NCBI RefSeq assembly: GCF_943846705.1
Contig: NZ_OX044366.1
Span: 1,860,001 to 1,924,000 of the forward strand
Length of the DNA stretch: 64,000 bases
Origin: an uncultured Pseudomonas sp.
GTDB lineage: Bacteria > Pseudomonadota > Gammaproteobacteria > Pseudomonadales > Pseudomonadaceae
Direction of reading: 5' to 3'
Translations under genes and position numbers: made by a program
Shown: in pieces, positions 42,173 through 51,122 of the stretch
Layout of the letters: every line of letters starts with the position of its first letter
How positions within the stretch are numbered: position 1 is the first letter of the stretch
Notes under the pieces: generated by a model
Told to the model about the DNA's origin: nothing
The model's database searches: none
What the model saw: only the letters and a program-made list of their open reading frames with translations

Positions 42173-42970
42173 TTACTGAACCTGATCGAGCCAGGCGTCG
42201 CTTTCAAACCATTTCGCGTAGAGGCGATCGTAGGTGTCTTCACCTTTGATCTGACGCAGGAAGTTGTTCAGCAGGTTGAGCATTTCCGGGTCGCCTTGGG
42301 CAACGGCCCAGCCCAGCGGCTCATAGGTGAATGGCTTGTTCAGGTGAACGACTTTGTCTTTGTTCTGCGCGGTGTAGATGGCGTTGAACGGCAAGTCGTA
42401 AATGAACGCATCAGCTTTACCGTTGGTGACTTCGAGCACCGCGTCAGACTGGGTTTCAAAGGCCGTAATCTTGGCTTTGCTGAGCATGCGCTTGGTCGCT
42501 TGTTCGCCAGTCGTGCCGAGTTTGGTGGTGATGGTGTACTGCGGGTCGTTAAGGTCTTTGTAGTCCTTGATCTTACCCTTGAGCTTAGGGCTCAACAGAA
42601 TGCTCTGGCCAATAACGATATAGGGGTCAGAGAAGTTCACGCGCATGTTGCGTTGGGTGTTAATGGTCATGCCCGCGTTGATCATGTTGCACTTGCCCGT
42701 CAGCAGCGTGGGGATAATGCCGTCCCAGGCGGTGTTGACCGGGACGTATTTAACGCCCATTTGTTTGGCGAGAAGTTTACCCACGTCGATATCAAAGCCG
42801 ATAAATTGGCCGTTTTTGCTTTTCATTTCAAAGGGCATGTAACCCGCATCAAAGCAAACTTTCAGCTCGCCGGATTTAACGATTTCGTCCAGTACGGGCC
42901 CGGCGTGAGCGGTAATGGAAGCGCCTAGGAGGCTGGCAGTAATAGCCAGACCGGTGAAAAGCTTTCGCAT
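42173..42970 (-). CDS. Polar amino-acid ABC transporter binding protein
   Basis: 265-residue periplasmic protein. The start MRKLFTGLAITASLLGASIT is a signal peptide cleaved near AHAG and has AAGGAC six to seven bases upstream; 77 upstream in-frame codons are rejected. The mature sequence is of the SBP_bac_3 type (LKVCFDAGYMPFEMKSKNGQ, GFDIDVGKLLAKQMGVKYV). It is first in the transporter operon (binding protein, permease, ATPase). The ligand is not predictable from motif alone. Confidence 0.88.
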   Translation of the reverse strand: MRKLFTGLAITASLLGASITAHAGPVLDEIVKSGELKVCFDAGYMPFEMKSKNGQFIGFDIDVGKLLAKQMGVKYVPVNTAWDGIIPTLLTGKCNMINAGMTINTQRNMRVNFSDPYIVIGQSILLSPKLKGKIKDYKDLNDPQYTITTKLGTTGEQATKRMLSKAKITAFETQSDAVLEVTNGKADAFIYDLPFNAIYTAQNKDKVVHLNKPFTYEPLGWAVAQGDPEMLNLLNNFLRQIKGEDTYDRLYAKWFESDAWLDQVQ

Positions 42971-43279
42971 GGGGAAGTCCTTATTTTTTGAGCGCAGTAG
43001 TGCGTTCTTATTCGTTGGCATCGATCTTTTGTAAAAAACGTATTGGTTATAACAGGTTAGGCCTTGAATGAAAAAGTCCAAGGCCACTGCCGCCATCGCG
43101 CGAAGAACTGGGGCAGAAGTAATGGGGGCTGGTTGGTCTCGCTTGCGCCGAACACTGCGGGGGCAGCCCAAATACCGGGTGGACGTGGCGGGTGGCAGCA
43201 CGGTAGTGCGTGTTGCCGCGTCGGCGTTGGGGCGCGTTTATCTTCGCGCGATACGGCTGAAACCATGGAAGTACCCGGT
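42971..43279. other. Intergenic region upstream of the amino-acid transporter
   Basis: About 310 bases between the binding-protein start and the glyA terminator. It must hold the transporter promoter; a possible minus-strand -10 GTTATAAC lies near 43045-43055. A plus-strand frame from 43068 (80 codons, Arg/Lys-rich) has no recognisable homology and runs into the glyA terminator, so I do not call it a gene. Confidence 0.4.
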
Positions 43280-43317
43280 TAAAAACAAAAATGCCAGTCA
43301 GGGGCACTGACTGGCAT
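43280..43317 (-). terminator. Terminator after glyA
   Basis: Stem ATGCCAGTCA/TGACTGGCAT (43291-43300, 43308-43317); on the minus strand it is followed by TTTTTGTTTTT (43290-43280). A textbook intrinsic terminator. Confidence 0.92.
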
Positions 43318-43344
43318 TGGTCGAGCTTTTTCCAGCGTTACGGT

Positions 43345-44598
43345 TTAGTTGCCGTAAACCGGGAACTTGGCGCAGACCGCTTTAACCTGCTCGCGGATGC
43401 GTGTTTCAACAGCGTCGTCGCCCAGGTTGGCGAGGATCTCGCAGATCCAGCCCGCCAGTGCGCGGCACTCGTCTTCCTTGAAACCGCGAGTGGTCACGGC
43501 TGGGGTGCCGATGCGCAGGCCCGAAGTGACGAACGGCGAACGTGGGTCGTTCGGTACGCTGTTCTTGTTCACGGTGATAAAGGCGCGACCCAGGGCGGCG
43601 TCGGCATCTTTACCGGTGATGTCTTGCTTGATCAGCGAGAGCAGGAACAGGTGGTTCTCGGTGCCGCCGGAAACCACGTCGTAGCCGTTTTCAATAAACA
43701 CGCTGGCCATGGCCTGGGCGTTCTTGATCACTTGCTGCTGGTAAGCCTTGAACTCTGGCTGCAGCGCTTCTTTGAAGCACACGGCCTTACCGGCAATCAC
43801 GTGCTCCAGTGGGCCGCCCTGGCCGCCTGGGAAGACCGCGGAGTTGAATTTCTTCTCCAGCGCTTCGTTGGCACGCGCCAGGATCAGACCGCCACGCGGG
43901 CCGCGCAGGGTTTTGTGGGTGGTGGTGGTGACCACGTCGGCGAACGGCACCGGGTTCGGGTACACGCCCGCAGCAACCAGACCGGCGACGTGAGCCATGT
44001 CGACGAACAGGTAGGCACCGACTTTGTCCGCAATGGCGCGGAAGCGCGGGAAGTCGAGGATCTGCGAGTAGGCGCTGAAGCCGGCGATGATCATCTTCGG
44101 CTTGTGCTCAACGGCCAGGCGCTCGACTTCGTCGTAGTCGATCAGGCCGGCATCGGTGATGCCGTACTGCACGGCGTTGTACATCTTGCCGGAGAAGCTG
44201 ACGCTGGCGCCGTGGGTCAGGTGACCGCCATGGGCCAGGCTCATGCCCAGTACGGTGTCGCCGGCTTCCAGCAGGGCCATGTACACAGCTGAGTTAGCTT
44301 GCGAGCCGGAGTGCGGCTGGACGTTGGCGTAGTCGGCGCCGAACAGTTCTTTGGCGCGGTCGATGGCCAGTTGCTCGACGATGTCGACGTATTCGCAGCC
44401 ACCGTAGTAACGCTTGCCCGGATAGCCTTCGGCGTACTTGTTGGTCAGTACCGAGCCCTGGGCTTCCATCACCGCTGGGCTGGTGTAGTTTTCCGAGGCG
44501 ATCAGCTCGATGTGATGTTCCTGGCGCTGGGCTTCTTGCTCCATCGCGGCAAACAATTCGGCGTCATAACGGGCGATAGTCAAATCACGGCTGAACAT
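43345..44598 (-). CDS. glyA: Serine hydroxymethyltransferase
   Basis: PLP enzyme interconverting serine and glycine while charging tetrahydrofolate with a one-carbon unit. The 417-residue length is usual. Motifs: IELIASENYTSPAVMEAQGS, YGGCEYVD, and TTTTHKTLRGPRGG with the PLP lysine near residue 229. Pseudomonads carry more than one glyA; from memory the copy beside morA in P. aeruginosa is glyA3 (PA4602). The gene is not coupled to morA, which ends 124 bases upstream of its start. Confidence 0.96.
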   Translation of the reverse strand: MFSRDLTIARYDAELFAAMEQEAQRQEHHIELIASENYTSPAVMEAQGSVLTNKYAEGYPGKRYYGGCEYVDIVEQLAIDRAKELFGADYANVQPHSGSQANSAVYMALLEAGDTVLGMSLAHGGHLTHGASVSFSGKMYNAVQYGITDAGLIDYDEVERLAVEHKPKMIIAGFSAYSQILDFPRFRAIADKVGAYLFVDMAHVAGLVAAGVYPNPVPFADVVTTTTHKTLRGPRGGLILARANEALEKKFNSAVFPGGQGGPLEHVIAGKAVCFKEALQPEFKAYQQQVIKNAQAMASVFIENGYDVVSGGTENHLFLLSLIKQDITGKDADAALGRAFITVNKNSVPNDPRSPFVTSGLRIGTPAVTTRGFKEDECRALAGWICEILANLGDDAVETRIREQVKAVCAKFPVYGN

Positions 44599-44722
44599 GG
44601 CATTCCCCTGAGAAAATCAGCTGGGCGGTAGAAAGAGGGGGCGAATTCTACCCCATCCATACTAAACAGGCATATGAAGCGTGGTCATCCAGCGGACAAG
44701 CGGGGCTCATGCGTGGGGCCGC

Positions 44723-47700
44723 TCAGCCCAGGATAAACAGCGCGGTGCCGGCGAACAGCGCGGTGAATTGCTGTGCCGGCATCGGCCGGCCGAGCAGGAA
44801 GCCCTGTACTTCATCGCAATCGTGATCGCGCAGGAAGTCCAGCTGGGCCAGGGTTTCCACGCCCTCGGCGATCACCGTGAGGTTCAGGCTGTGGGCCATG
44901 GCGATGATGGCGCGGGCAATCTGACCGTCCTGCTCACCATGCGGTAGGCCATCGACAAAGCTGCGGTCGATTTTCAGCACGTCGATGGGGAACTGCTTGA
45001 GGTAGTTCAGCGAAGAGTAACCCGTGCCGAAATCGTCGATGGAGATAAACACCCCGAGCTGTTTTAGGCTGCTGAGGGTCTGCATGGCATTGGTCACGTC
45101 TTCCATGAGGATGCTTTCAGTCAGCTCCAGTTCCAGGCAGGTAGCCGGGATGTCGCTCTGCTCGAGTATCTGCGCAATCCGCTGATGCAGGTCGCCTTCA
45201 GCAAATTGGCGGGCTGACAGGTTGACCGAGATCTTCGGTACGCGAATATCCGCCTGGCGCCATTCGGCCAGCTGCCGGCACGCTTCACGCAGCACCCAGT
45301 CGCCGACTTGCACCACCAAGCCGAGTTCTTCGAGCACCGGAATAAAATCATTCGGCGGCACCAGGCCGCGCTGTGGATGCTGCCAGCGCAGCAGCGCTTC
45401 GGCCCCGGTCAGGCGCTTGCCGTCGCTGGAGAACTGCGGTTGGTAATACAGTTTGAACTCGTTTTGTTCCAGGGCGTGGCGCAGGTCGCTTTCCAGCTCC
45501 AGGCGCTGCAGGGCGCTGGCGTTCATGTCGGCCTGGTAGAACTGGAAGTTGTTCTTGCCACGCTCCTTGGCGTGGTACATCGCCGTGTCGGCGTTCTTCA
45601 TCAGCTGGCTCAGCTCGTTGCCGTCCTGCGGGCTGAGGGCAATGCCGATACTGGCGGTGACGAAGAACTCGCGGCCTTCGAGGATAAATGGCTGTTCCAG
45701 GCTAGTGAGGATCTGTTCTCCGACATGGATGGCGCGGGTCAGTGCCCCCTCGCGTTGGGCCTGGGATTGCAGCAGCAGGGTGAATTCGTCGCCGCCCATG
45801 CGCGCCACGGTGTCGTCACCATCAACGCAGGCGCTTAGGCGCACGGCGACTTCCTTGAGCATGCGGTCGCCGGCAGCGTGGCCGAGGGAGTCGTTGATTG
45901 GTTTGAAACGGTCGAGGTCGAGGAACATCAACGCCACCCATTCCTGATGTCGCTCACCATGCTGCAGTGCGCTGTGCAGGCGGTCCTGGAACAGGGTGCG
46001 GTTGGGCAGCTGGGTCAGGGCGTCGTAGTAGGCCAGGCGGTGGATGCGCTGCTCGCTGGCCTTGCGCTCACTGATGTCGCTGAAGAAGCACACGTAACTG
46101 ACCAGGTCGCCTTCCTCGTCCTTGACCGCGGTAATGCCGACCCAGGCCGGGAACTTCTCGCCACTTTTGCGCTTGAGCCACAACTCACCTTCCCAGCTGC
46201 CCTGCTGGTTGAGCTGTTTGAGCACATAGGTCAGGTGGTTGGCCTGCTGGGTATCGGCGGTGAGCATGCCCGGTAGCTGGTCGAGGATCTGCTTGGAGCT
46301 GTAGCCGCTGACGCGACTGAAGGCATGGTTAACCTGAACGATATAACCGGCCGGGTCGGTGACCAGAATCGCCGCCGTGGAGTGTTCGAACACCGTGGCG
46401 GCCATGCGCAGGTCTTTCTCGGCGCGGCGCTGCAGGCTGATGTCGCGGCCAACGCCAAGCAGGCCCTCGAAGCGCCCACTGTCGTCCCACATCGGCACCA
46501 GGCGCAGTTCAATCGGGATTTTCTTGCCATCGGCGCGCAGGGCGTCAAACACGAACAGTTGCGGTACAAAGTGGCTGCGCAGTTCGGCCAGCCGCTGCGG
46601 GTCGCCGAGGGCGTTGCGCACGCGCTCAAGCAAGGCGTAGAAGCCGCTCAGTTGCCGTGGGTTGGTGGCCAGGCTATGGAAACCATTGCTCAGCGCCCAC
46701 TCGCTGTCATAGCCGAGCACGGCCATGACCGAGGGGCTGACGTAGTTGAGCTGCAGGTCGCTGCCGGTTGAGAAAATTACGTCGCTGATGCTTTCCGCCA
46801 GCAGGCGGTAGCGCTGCTCGCTGGAGCGCAGGGATTCGCTGTGGGTGACCTGCTCGTTGATGTCCTTGGCCACACCAATCAGCCGGCTGACCCGGGACTT
46901 GTCATTGCGCGCCAGGGCTTGCTCGCGAATATCAAACCAGTGCCAGCTGCCATCGCGGTGACGCAAGCGCAGCTCGAACTGCATCAGCTGGCCCTTGCCC
47001 AGCACCTGCTGAATAGAGCGTATGCGCAGGTACAACTCGACATCGTCTGGGTGTAAGAGTTTTTCCCAGAGGCGTTCGCCGAGCTGCCGCATTTCCGCCT
47101 TGCTGTAACCAAGCTGCGCGCCCAGGTGGTTGTTGCTGTACATCAACCGCTTGCCGGCAATGTCATGCACATAAATGGTATCGGGTACCGCGCTAATGAC
47201 ATCAGACCAGAAACGCTCGCGTTCGATCAGCGAGGATTCGATGCGCTTGCGGTTGGTGATGTCGCTGATGCTTAAGGTCACGGCTTGCAGGTCGTCGCGG
47301 CTTTCCGGCAGGCGCAGCAATAGCCACAGGTGCCGCTCCGTGCCTTGCGGAGTGATGATCTGCCGTTCCATTTCCAGCTGCCCGCTGCCTGTGAGCAGGG
47401 CGTGCAGCAGCTGCAGGCGGAAGCCGTCCGGGCGCAGCGGGTCCTTGTTGAATAAGTGCTCGCGGGCCTGCGCGCTGGAGTCGACGCCGAGCAGTTGCAG
47501 CGCCACTTGGTTGGTTTCAGTCAGGCGCATGCGCTGCGACAGTTGTGCATGATGCTGTGGGTCGGTATCCAGCCAGTGCTGCAGAGCGCTGATGCTGTGC
47601 AGTTGTTGCGCTTGCAGGAAGCGCCGTAGTTCGCTCAGGTCAAGTACGCACAAAGCAGTGCCGGTGCCATCAAAAATGTCCTGGTAGCGCCGCCGGGTTT

Positions 47701-48910
47701 CCTGCAGAGCCTGCGAGGCGTGCTGTGCTTCGGTGACATCGCGCAGCACCCAGACAAAGCCGGTGCGGCGATTGTCTTCGCTGAGGTCGCTGCGGCTGAT
47801 GTCGTACAGGTGGGTGGTGCCGTTCTGCTGGATTTCCACCAGGTCAGGCCCCTGGTCATTGTGCAGGGCGGTGTCATGCAGCAGCAGCGGGTCAAGGCGT
47901 GGCAGCAGCTTGAGCAAGTGCCAATCGTCTGCCTCGTTATTGCTTAGGCCAAACATGGCCTCGGCCTGCGGGTTGAGGTATTGCAGCTGGCCGTAGCAGT
48001 CGGTGACCAGCACGCGCTCTTCGATGGCACTGAGCACGCTGGCGGCCTGTTGCAGCGAGCGCCGCGAGGCGGCATTGAGCGCCTGCAGGTTGCGTTGTTC
48101 GCGCAGTAAGCGATACAGCGCGAGCAGCGTCAGGATCGCGCAGATAATAAACAGCAGCAGCTTGCTGGCCTGTTGCGGCAACTGCTGAGCGCGCACCTTG
48201 CGCTCATTGAACAGCGCACGCAGTTGCCAGTCACTGCCTTTGAGCGGAACTTCCAGCAGGCTTTGGTCGAGGTTCTCTGCCGTCACGGGCGGCGCAATCG
48301 TTGAGTCGCTAGTGCGCTGCGCCCCGTTATTGGCAATGACGCGCTTTGCGTTACGGTCTTCCAGCAGCCATTGGTGCGGGCTTTGATGGCGCTCATGCAG
48401 CCAGCTGCTCAGCGCCTGATTGGTCATGCGCAGCACCCAATAACCACTGACGGCGCTGCCGGGGCTATGTCGGAGCAACAGGTAGATACGCCCGTTGTCG
48501 TTGGCGCTGAACGCGTAAAAAAAGCTTTGCGTGCGGCCACGCTGCAGCAGTTCATCGAGGTACAGCGCGTCCTCGTTGGGCGCATGGCTGTCGGCGAGGA
48601 TTTGCCCTTGCTCATTCAGCCAGGCCAGGCTGAGTAATGTTGGAAAGACGCCGCGTAAGGATTGCAGCAGTTGTGCCTGCGCCTCGGCGCTCTCCGGCGG
48701 CAGCGCGTGGGCCTGCAGTAAGGCCTGGCCGGCACTGGCCTTGAGGTCCATGTTCAGCGCGAGGTGATTGGCCAGCTGCGAGCTATAGGCCAAGGCCAAC
48801 TGACGTTGGTTGTCCAGCAGCTGTTGGGACTCTTGGCGCAGCTGCCAGATCAGCAGCACCAGCATGCCCAGTACCAGCGCCACCAGCACGCCACGTGCCG
48901 GCCCGCGCAT
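44723..48910 (-). CDS. morA: MorA-like PAS-GGDEF-EAL c-di-GMP regulator
   Basis: 1395-residue membrane enzyme for c-di-GMP turnover, restraining flagellar development and affecting biofilm in Pseudomonas. Two membrane helices (about 6-28 and 250-268) enclose a periplasmic sensor; then about five PAS domains (285-880), a GGDEF domain (VARMGGDEFTLLL near 1040) and an EAL domain (AEALLRWQHP near 1171, DDFGTGYSSL, IAEGVET). Both active sites look intact; no RxxD inhibitory site precedes GGDEF. The start MRGPARGVLVALVLGML is set by the hydrophobic leader; 67 upstream Pro/His-rich codons are rejected. Synteny with glyA supports the name. Confidence 0.88.
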   Translation of the reverse strand: MRGPARGVLVALVLGMLVLLIWQLRQESQQLLDNQRQLALAYSSQLANHLALNMDLKASAGQALLQAHALPPESAEAQAQLLQSLRGVFPTLLSLAWLNEQGQILADSHAPNEDALYLDELLQRGRTQSFFYAFSANDNGRIYLLLRHSPGSAVSGYWVLRMTNQALSSWLHERHQSPHQWLLEDRNAKRVIANNGAQRTSDSTIAPPVTAENLDQSLLEVPLKGSDWQLRALFNERKVRAQQLPQQASKLLLFIICAILTLLALYRLLREQRNLQALNAASRRSLQQAASVLSAIEERVLVTDCYGQLQYLNPQAEAMFGLSNNEADDWHLLKLLPRLDPLLLHDTALHNDQGPDLVEIQQNGTTHLYDISRSDLSEDNRRTGFVWVLRDVTEAQHASQALQETRRRYQDIFDGTGTALCVLDLSELRRFLQAQQLHSISALQHWLDTDPQHHAQLSQRMRLTETNQVALQLLGVDSSAQAREHLFNKDPLRPDGFRLQLLHALLTGSGQLEMERQIITPQGTERHLWLLLRLPESRDDLQAVTLSISDITNRKRIESSLIERERFWSDVISAVPDTIYVHDIAGKRLMYSNNHLGAQLGYSKAEMRQLGERLWEKLLHPDDVELYLRIRSIQQVLGKGQLMQFELRLRHRDGSWHWFDIREQALARNDKSRVSRLIGVAKDINEQVTHSESLRSSEQRYRLLAESISDVIFSTGSDLQLNYVSPSVMAVLGYDSEWALSNGFHSLATNPRQLSGFYALLERVRNALGDPQRLAELRSHFVPQLFVFDALRADGKKIPIELRLVPMWDDSGRFEGLLGVGRDISLQRRAEKDLRMAATVFEHSTAAILVTDPAGYIVQVNHAFSRVSGYSSKQILDQLPGMLTADTQQANHLTYVLKQLNQQGSWEGELWLKRKSGEKFPAWVGITAVKDEEGDLVSYVCFFSDISERKASEQRIHRLAYYDALTQLPNRTLFQDRLHSALQHGERHQEWVALMFLDLDRFKPINDSLGHAAGDRMLKEVAVRLSACVDGDDTVARMGGDEFTLLLQSQAQREGALTRAIHVGEQILTSLEQPFILEGREFFVTASIGIALSPQDGNELSQLMKNADTAMYHAKERGKNNFQFYQADMNASALQRLELESDLRHALEQNEFKLYYQPQFSSDGKRLTGAEALLRWQHPQRGLVPPNDFIPVLEELGLVVQVGDWVLREACRQLAEWRQADIRVPKISVNLSARQFAEGDLHQRIAQILEQSDIPATCLELELTESILMEDVTNAMQTLSSLKQLGVFISIDDFGTGYSSLNYLKQFPIDVLKIDRSFVDGLPHGEQDGQIARAIIAMAHSLNLTVIAEGVETLAQLDFLRDHDCDEVQGFLLGRPMPAQQFTALFAGTALFILG

Positions 48911-49257
48911 TACCTTAGCCGGTGCTGCGCGGTGAGCGTGCGCTGAGGTCGGAGGCGTAACTGCTGGCAACGACGTGCATCCTCGGGCTGGGCGGCGATG
49001 GCCCCCTGGCAGGTGCGCGGTACGGCTGGCAAACAGGGGGCGGGTAGAATGCCATAATTGTGGCGAAGTGCCAGCGCCGCCGACGAGCGTGGTTTGCCCT
49101 ACCCGGCGCATTCCGGTAGCTTTGCCCGTTACGCGCGCGCGACTCTTTAAGTTCAGTGCGTTGGCGTCGCCTGGCGGCTGCGTCCCCGCCGTGCAGTTTC
49201 ACGCTGCACGCATTAGTTGGCGACTCTCTTTCGTTTCATTCCAGAATCAAGGTCATC
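48911..49257. other. Divergent intergenic region morA / ettA
   Basis: 347 bases between oppositely directed genes, holding both promoters. CATAAT at 49053-49058 is a possible plus-strand -10. A small palindrome CGTGCAG...CTGCACG (49190-49210) lies in the ettA leader. Frames extending either gene into it are Arg/Pro-rich and not believable. Confidence 0.45.
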
Positions 49258-50925
49258 ATGGCTCAATACGTTTACACCATGCATCGGCTCGGCAAAGTAG
49301 TGCCGCCGAAGCGGGAAATTCTCAAGAACATCTCCCTGTCGTTCTTCCCTGGCGCCAAGATCGGCGTACTCGGTCTCAACGGTTCGGGCAAGTCCACCCT
49401 GCTGAAAATCATGGCGGGTGTCGATACCGAGTTCAACGGTGAAGCGCGGCCGATGCCGGAGCTGAATATCGGTTACCTGCCGCAGGAACCGCAGCTTGAT
49501 CCAAGCAAAACCGTGCGCGAAGTGGTGGAAGAGGCGGTTAGCCACATTAAAGATGCCCAGGCGCGTCTGGATCAGGTCTACGCCGCGTACGCCGAGCCGG
49601 ATGCCGACTTCGATAAGCTGGCCGCCGAACAGGCCAAGCTCGAAGCCATCCTGCAAACCAGCGACGGCCACAACCTGGAGCGTCAGCTGGAAGTCGCCGC
49701 CGACGCCCTGCGCCTGCCTGCCTGGGACGCCAAAGTTGCCGTGCTCTCCGGTGGTGAGAAGCGCCGCGTGGCGCTGTGCCGCCTGCTGCTGTCGGCTCCC
49801 GACATGCTCCTGCTGGATGAGCCAACCAACCACCTGGACGCCGACTCGGTGGCTTGGTTGGAGCACTTCCTCCATGACTTCCAGGGCACTGTGGTGGCGA
49901 TTACCCACGACCGTTACTTCCTGGATAACGTCGCTGGCTGGATTCTCGAACTCGACCGCGGCGCGGGTATTCCTTACGAGGGTAACTACTCCGGCTGGCT
50001 GGAGGCTAAGTCCAACCGCTTGGCCCAGGAATCCAAGCAGCAGTCGGCGCATGAAAAAGCCATGAAGGAAGAACTGGAATGGGTGCGCAAAGGCGCTAAA
50101 GCCCGCCAGTCGAAATCCAAGGCCCGCCTGCAGCGCTTCGAGGAAATGCAGTCGCAGGAATTCCAGAAGCGCAGCGAGACCAACGAGATCTATATCCCGG
50201 TCGGCCCGCGTCTGGGTGACAAGGTCATCGACTTTGTGGGCGTCAGCAAGGGCTACGGCGACCGCGCGCTGATCGACAACCTGTCGTTCAGCATGCCCAA
50301 GGGCGCCATCGTCGGCGTGATCGGCGGTAACGGTGCCGGTAAGTCGACGCTGTTCCGCATGCTGATGGGCAAGGAGCAGCCGGACTCGGGCAGCATCGAG
50401 ATCGGTGAAACCGTGCAACTGGCCTGCGTCGACCAGAGCCGCGACGACCTCGACGGCAGCAAGAGCGTGTGGGAAGCCGTGTCTGGTGGCTCCGACATGA
50501 TCAAGATCGGCAACTATGAAGTGCCGTCGCGCACCTACGTCGGGCGCTTCAACTTCAAGGGCGGCGACCAGCAGAAGTTCGTCAAGGACCTCTCCGGTGG
50601 TGAGCGTGGCCGCTTGCACTTGGCGTTGACTTTGAAAGAGGGCGCCAACGTGCTGCTGCTGGATGAGCCGTCCAACGACCTCGACGTGGAAACCCTGCGC
50701 TCGCTGGAAGAGGCGCTGCTCGACTTCCCGGGCGCGGCGATTGTGATCTCTCACGACCGTTGGTTCCTCGATCGCGTGGCCACCCACATCCTGGCGTACG
50801 AAGATGACTCGCACATCGAGTTCTTCGAAGGTAACTACACCGAGTACGAAGCCGATCGTAAAAAACGCCTCGGTGATGCGGCCGCCCAGCCGCACCGCGT
50901 GCGTTACAAGAAGCTGGCGCAGTAA
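49258..50925 (+). CDS. ettA: Energy-dependent translational throttle protein EttA
   Basis: ABC-F protein that binds the ribosomal E site and gates the first elongation steps according to ADP/ATP ratio. The 555-residue protein has two ABC domains: Walker A GLNGSGKST (about 38-46) and GGNGAGKST (about 356-364), signatures LSGGEKRRVALCRLL and LSGGERGRLHLALTL, and an arm and linker region between (ALVERQ-like KSNRLAQESKQQSAHEKAM). The start MAQYVYTMHRLGKVVPPKRE is family-typical; 34 upstream in-frame codons are rejected. A terminator follows. Confidence 0.95.
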   Translation: MAQYVYTMHRLGKVVPPKREILKNISLSFFPGAKIGVLGLNGSGKSTLLKIMAGVDTEFNGEARPMPELNIGYLPQEPQLDPSKTVREVVEEAVSHIKDAQARLDQVYAAYAEPDADFDKLAAEQAKLEAILQTSDGHNLERQLEVAADALRLPAWDAKVAVLSGGEKRRVALCRLLLSAPDMLLLDEPTNHLDADSVAWLEHFLHDFQGTVVAITHDRYFLDNVAGWILELDRGAGIPYEGNYSGWLEAKSNRLAQESKQQSAHEKAMKEELEWVRKGAKARQSKSKARLQRFEEMQSQEFQKRSETNEIYIPVGPRLGDKVIDFVGVSKGYGDRALIDNLSFSMPKGAIVGVIGGNGAGKSTLFRMLMGKEQPDSGSIEIGETVQLACVDQSRDDLDGSKSVWEAVSGGSDMIKIGNYEVPSRTYVGRFNFKGGDQQKFVKDLSGGERGRLHLALTLKEGANVLLLDEPSNDLDVETLRSLEEALLDFPGAAIVISHDRWFLDRVATHILAYEDDSHIEFFEGNYTEYEADRKKRLGDAAAQPHRVRYKKLAQ

Positions 50926-50942
50926 GCCACGCTGTACTGCAA

Positions 50943-50967
50943 AACGGAGCCTTAGGGCTCCGTTTTT
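50943..50967 (+). terminator. Terminator after ettA
   Basis: AACGGAGCC / GGCTCCGTT with a four-base loop (50943-50951, 50956-50964) and a following T-run TTTTTGTTT. Confidence 0.92.
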
Positions 50968-51122
50968 GTTTCTGGGTTTTCACTTGAGTGGAGTGTTTCC
51001 GGCGTTGGTGCGGGTTCACCGGCAATAAAGCGCGGTAAGCGGCTGGCGGATCGCGCTTATGGCTTGTGGAGCGCGGCCGATGCGGCCATGATTTCCCTCA
51101 GGTTTCCGTCCAAGGATTTACA

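Noticed and set aside
43068..43310. 80-residue plus-strand frame beginning MKKSKATAAIARRTG
   Set aside because: It has no good ribosome site, no homology I recognise, and it ends inside the glyA terminator. Kept as an unexplained stretch only.
49213..50895. 560-residue open frame on the minus strand opposite ettA
   Set aside because: It mirrors ettA, a strongly conserved gene with two complete ABC domains. The frame is long only because of GC-rich codon structure and has no recognisable motif.
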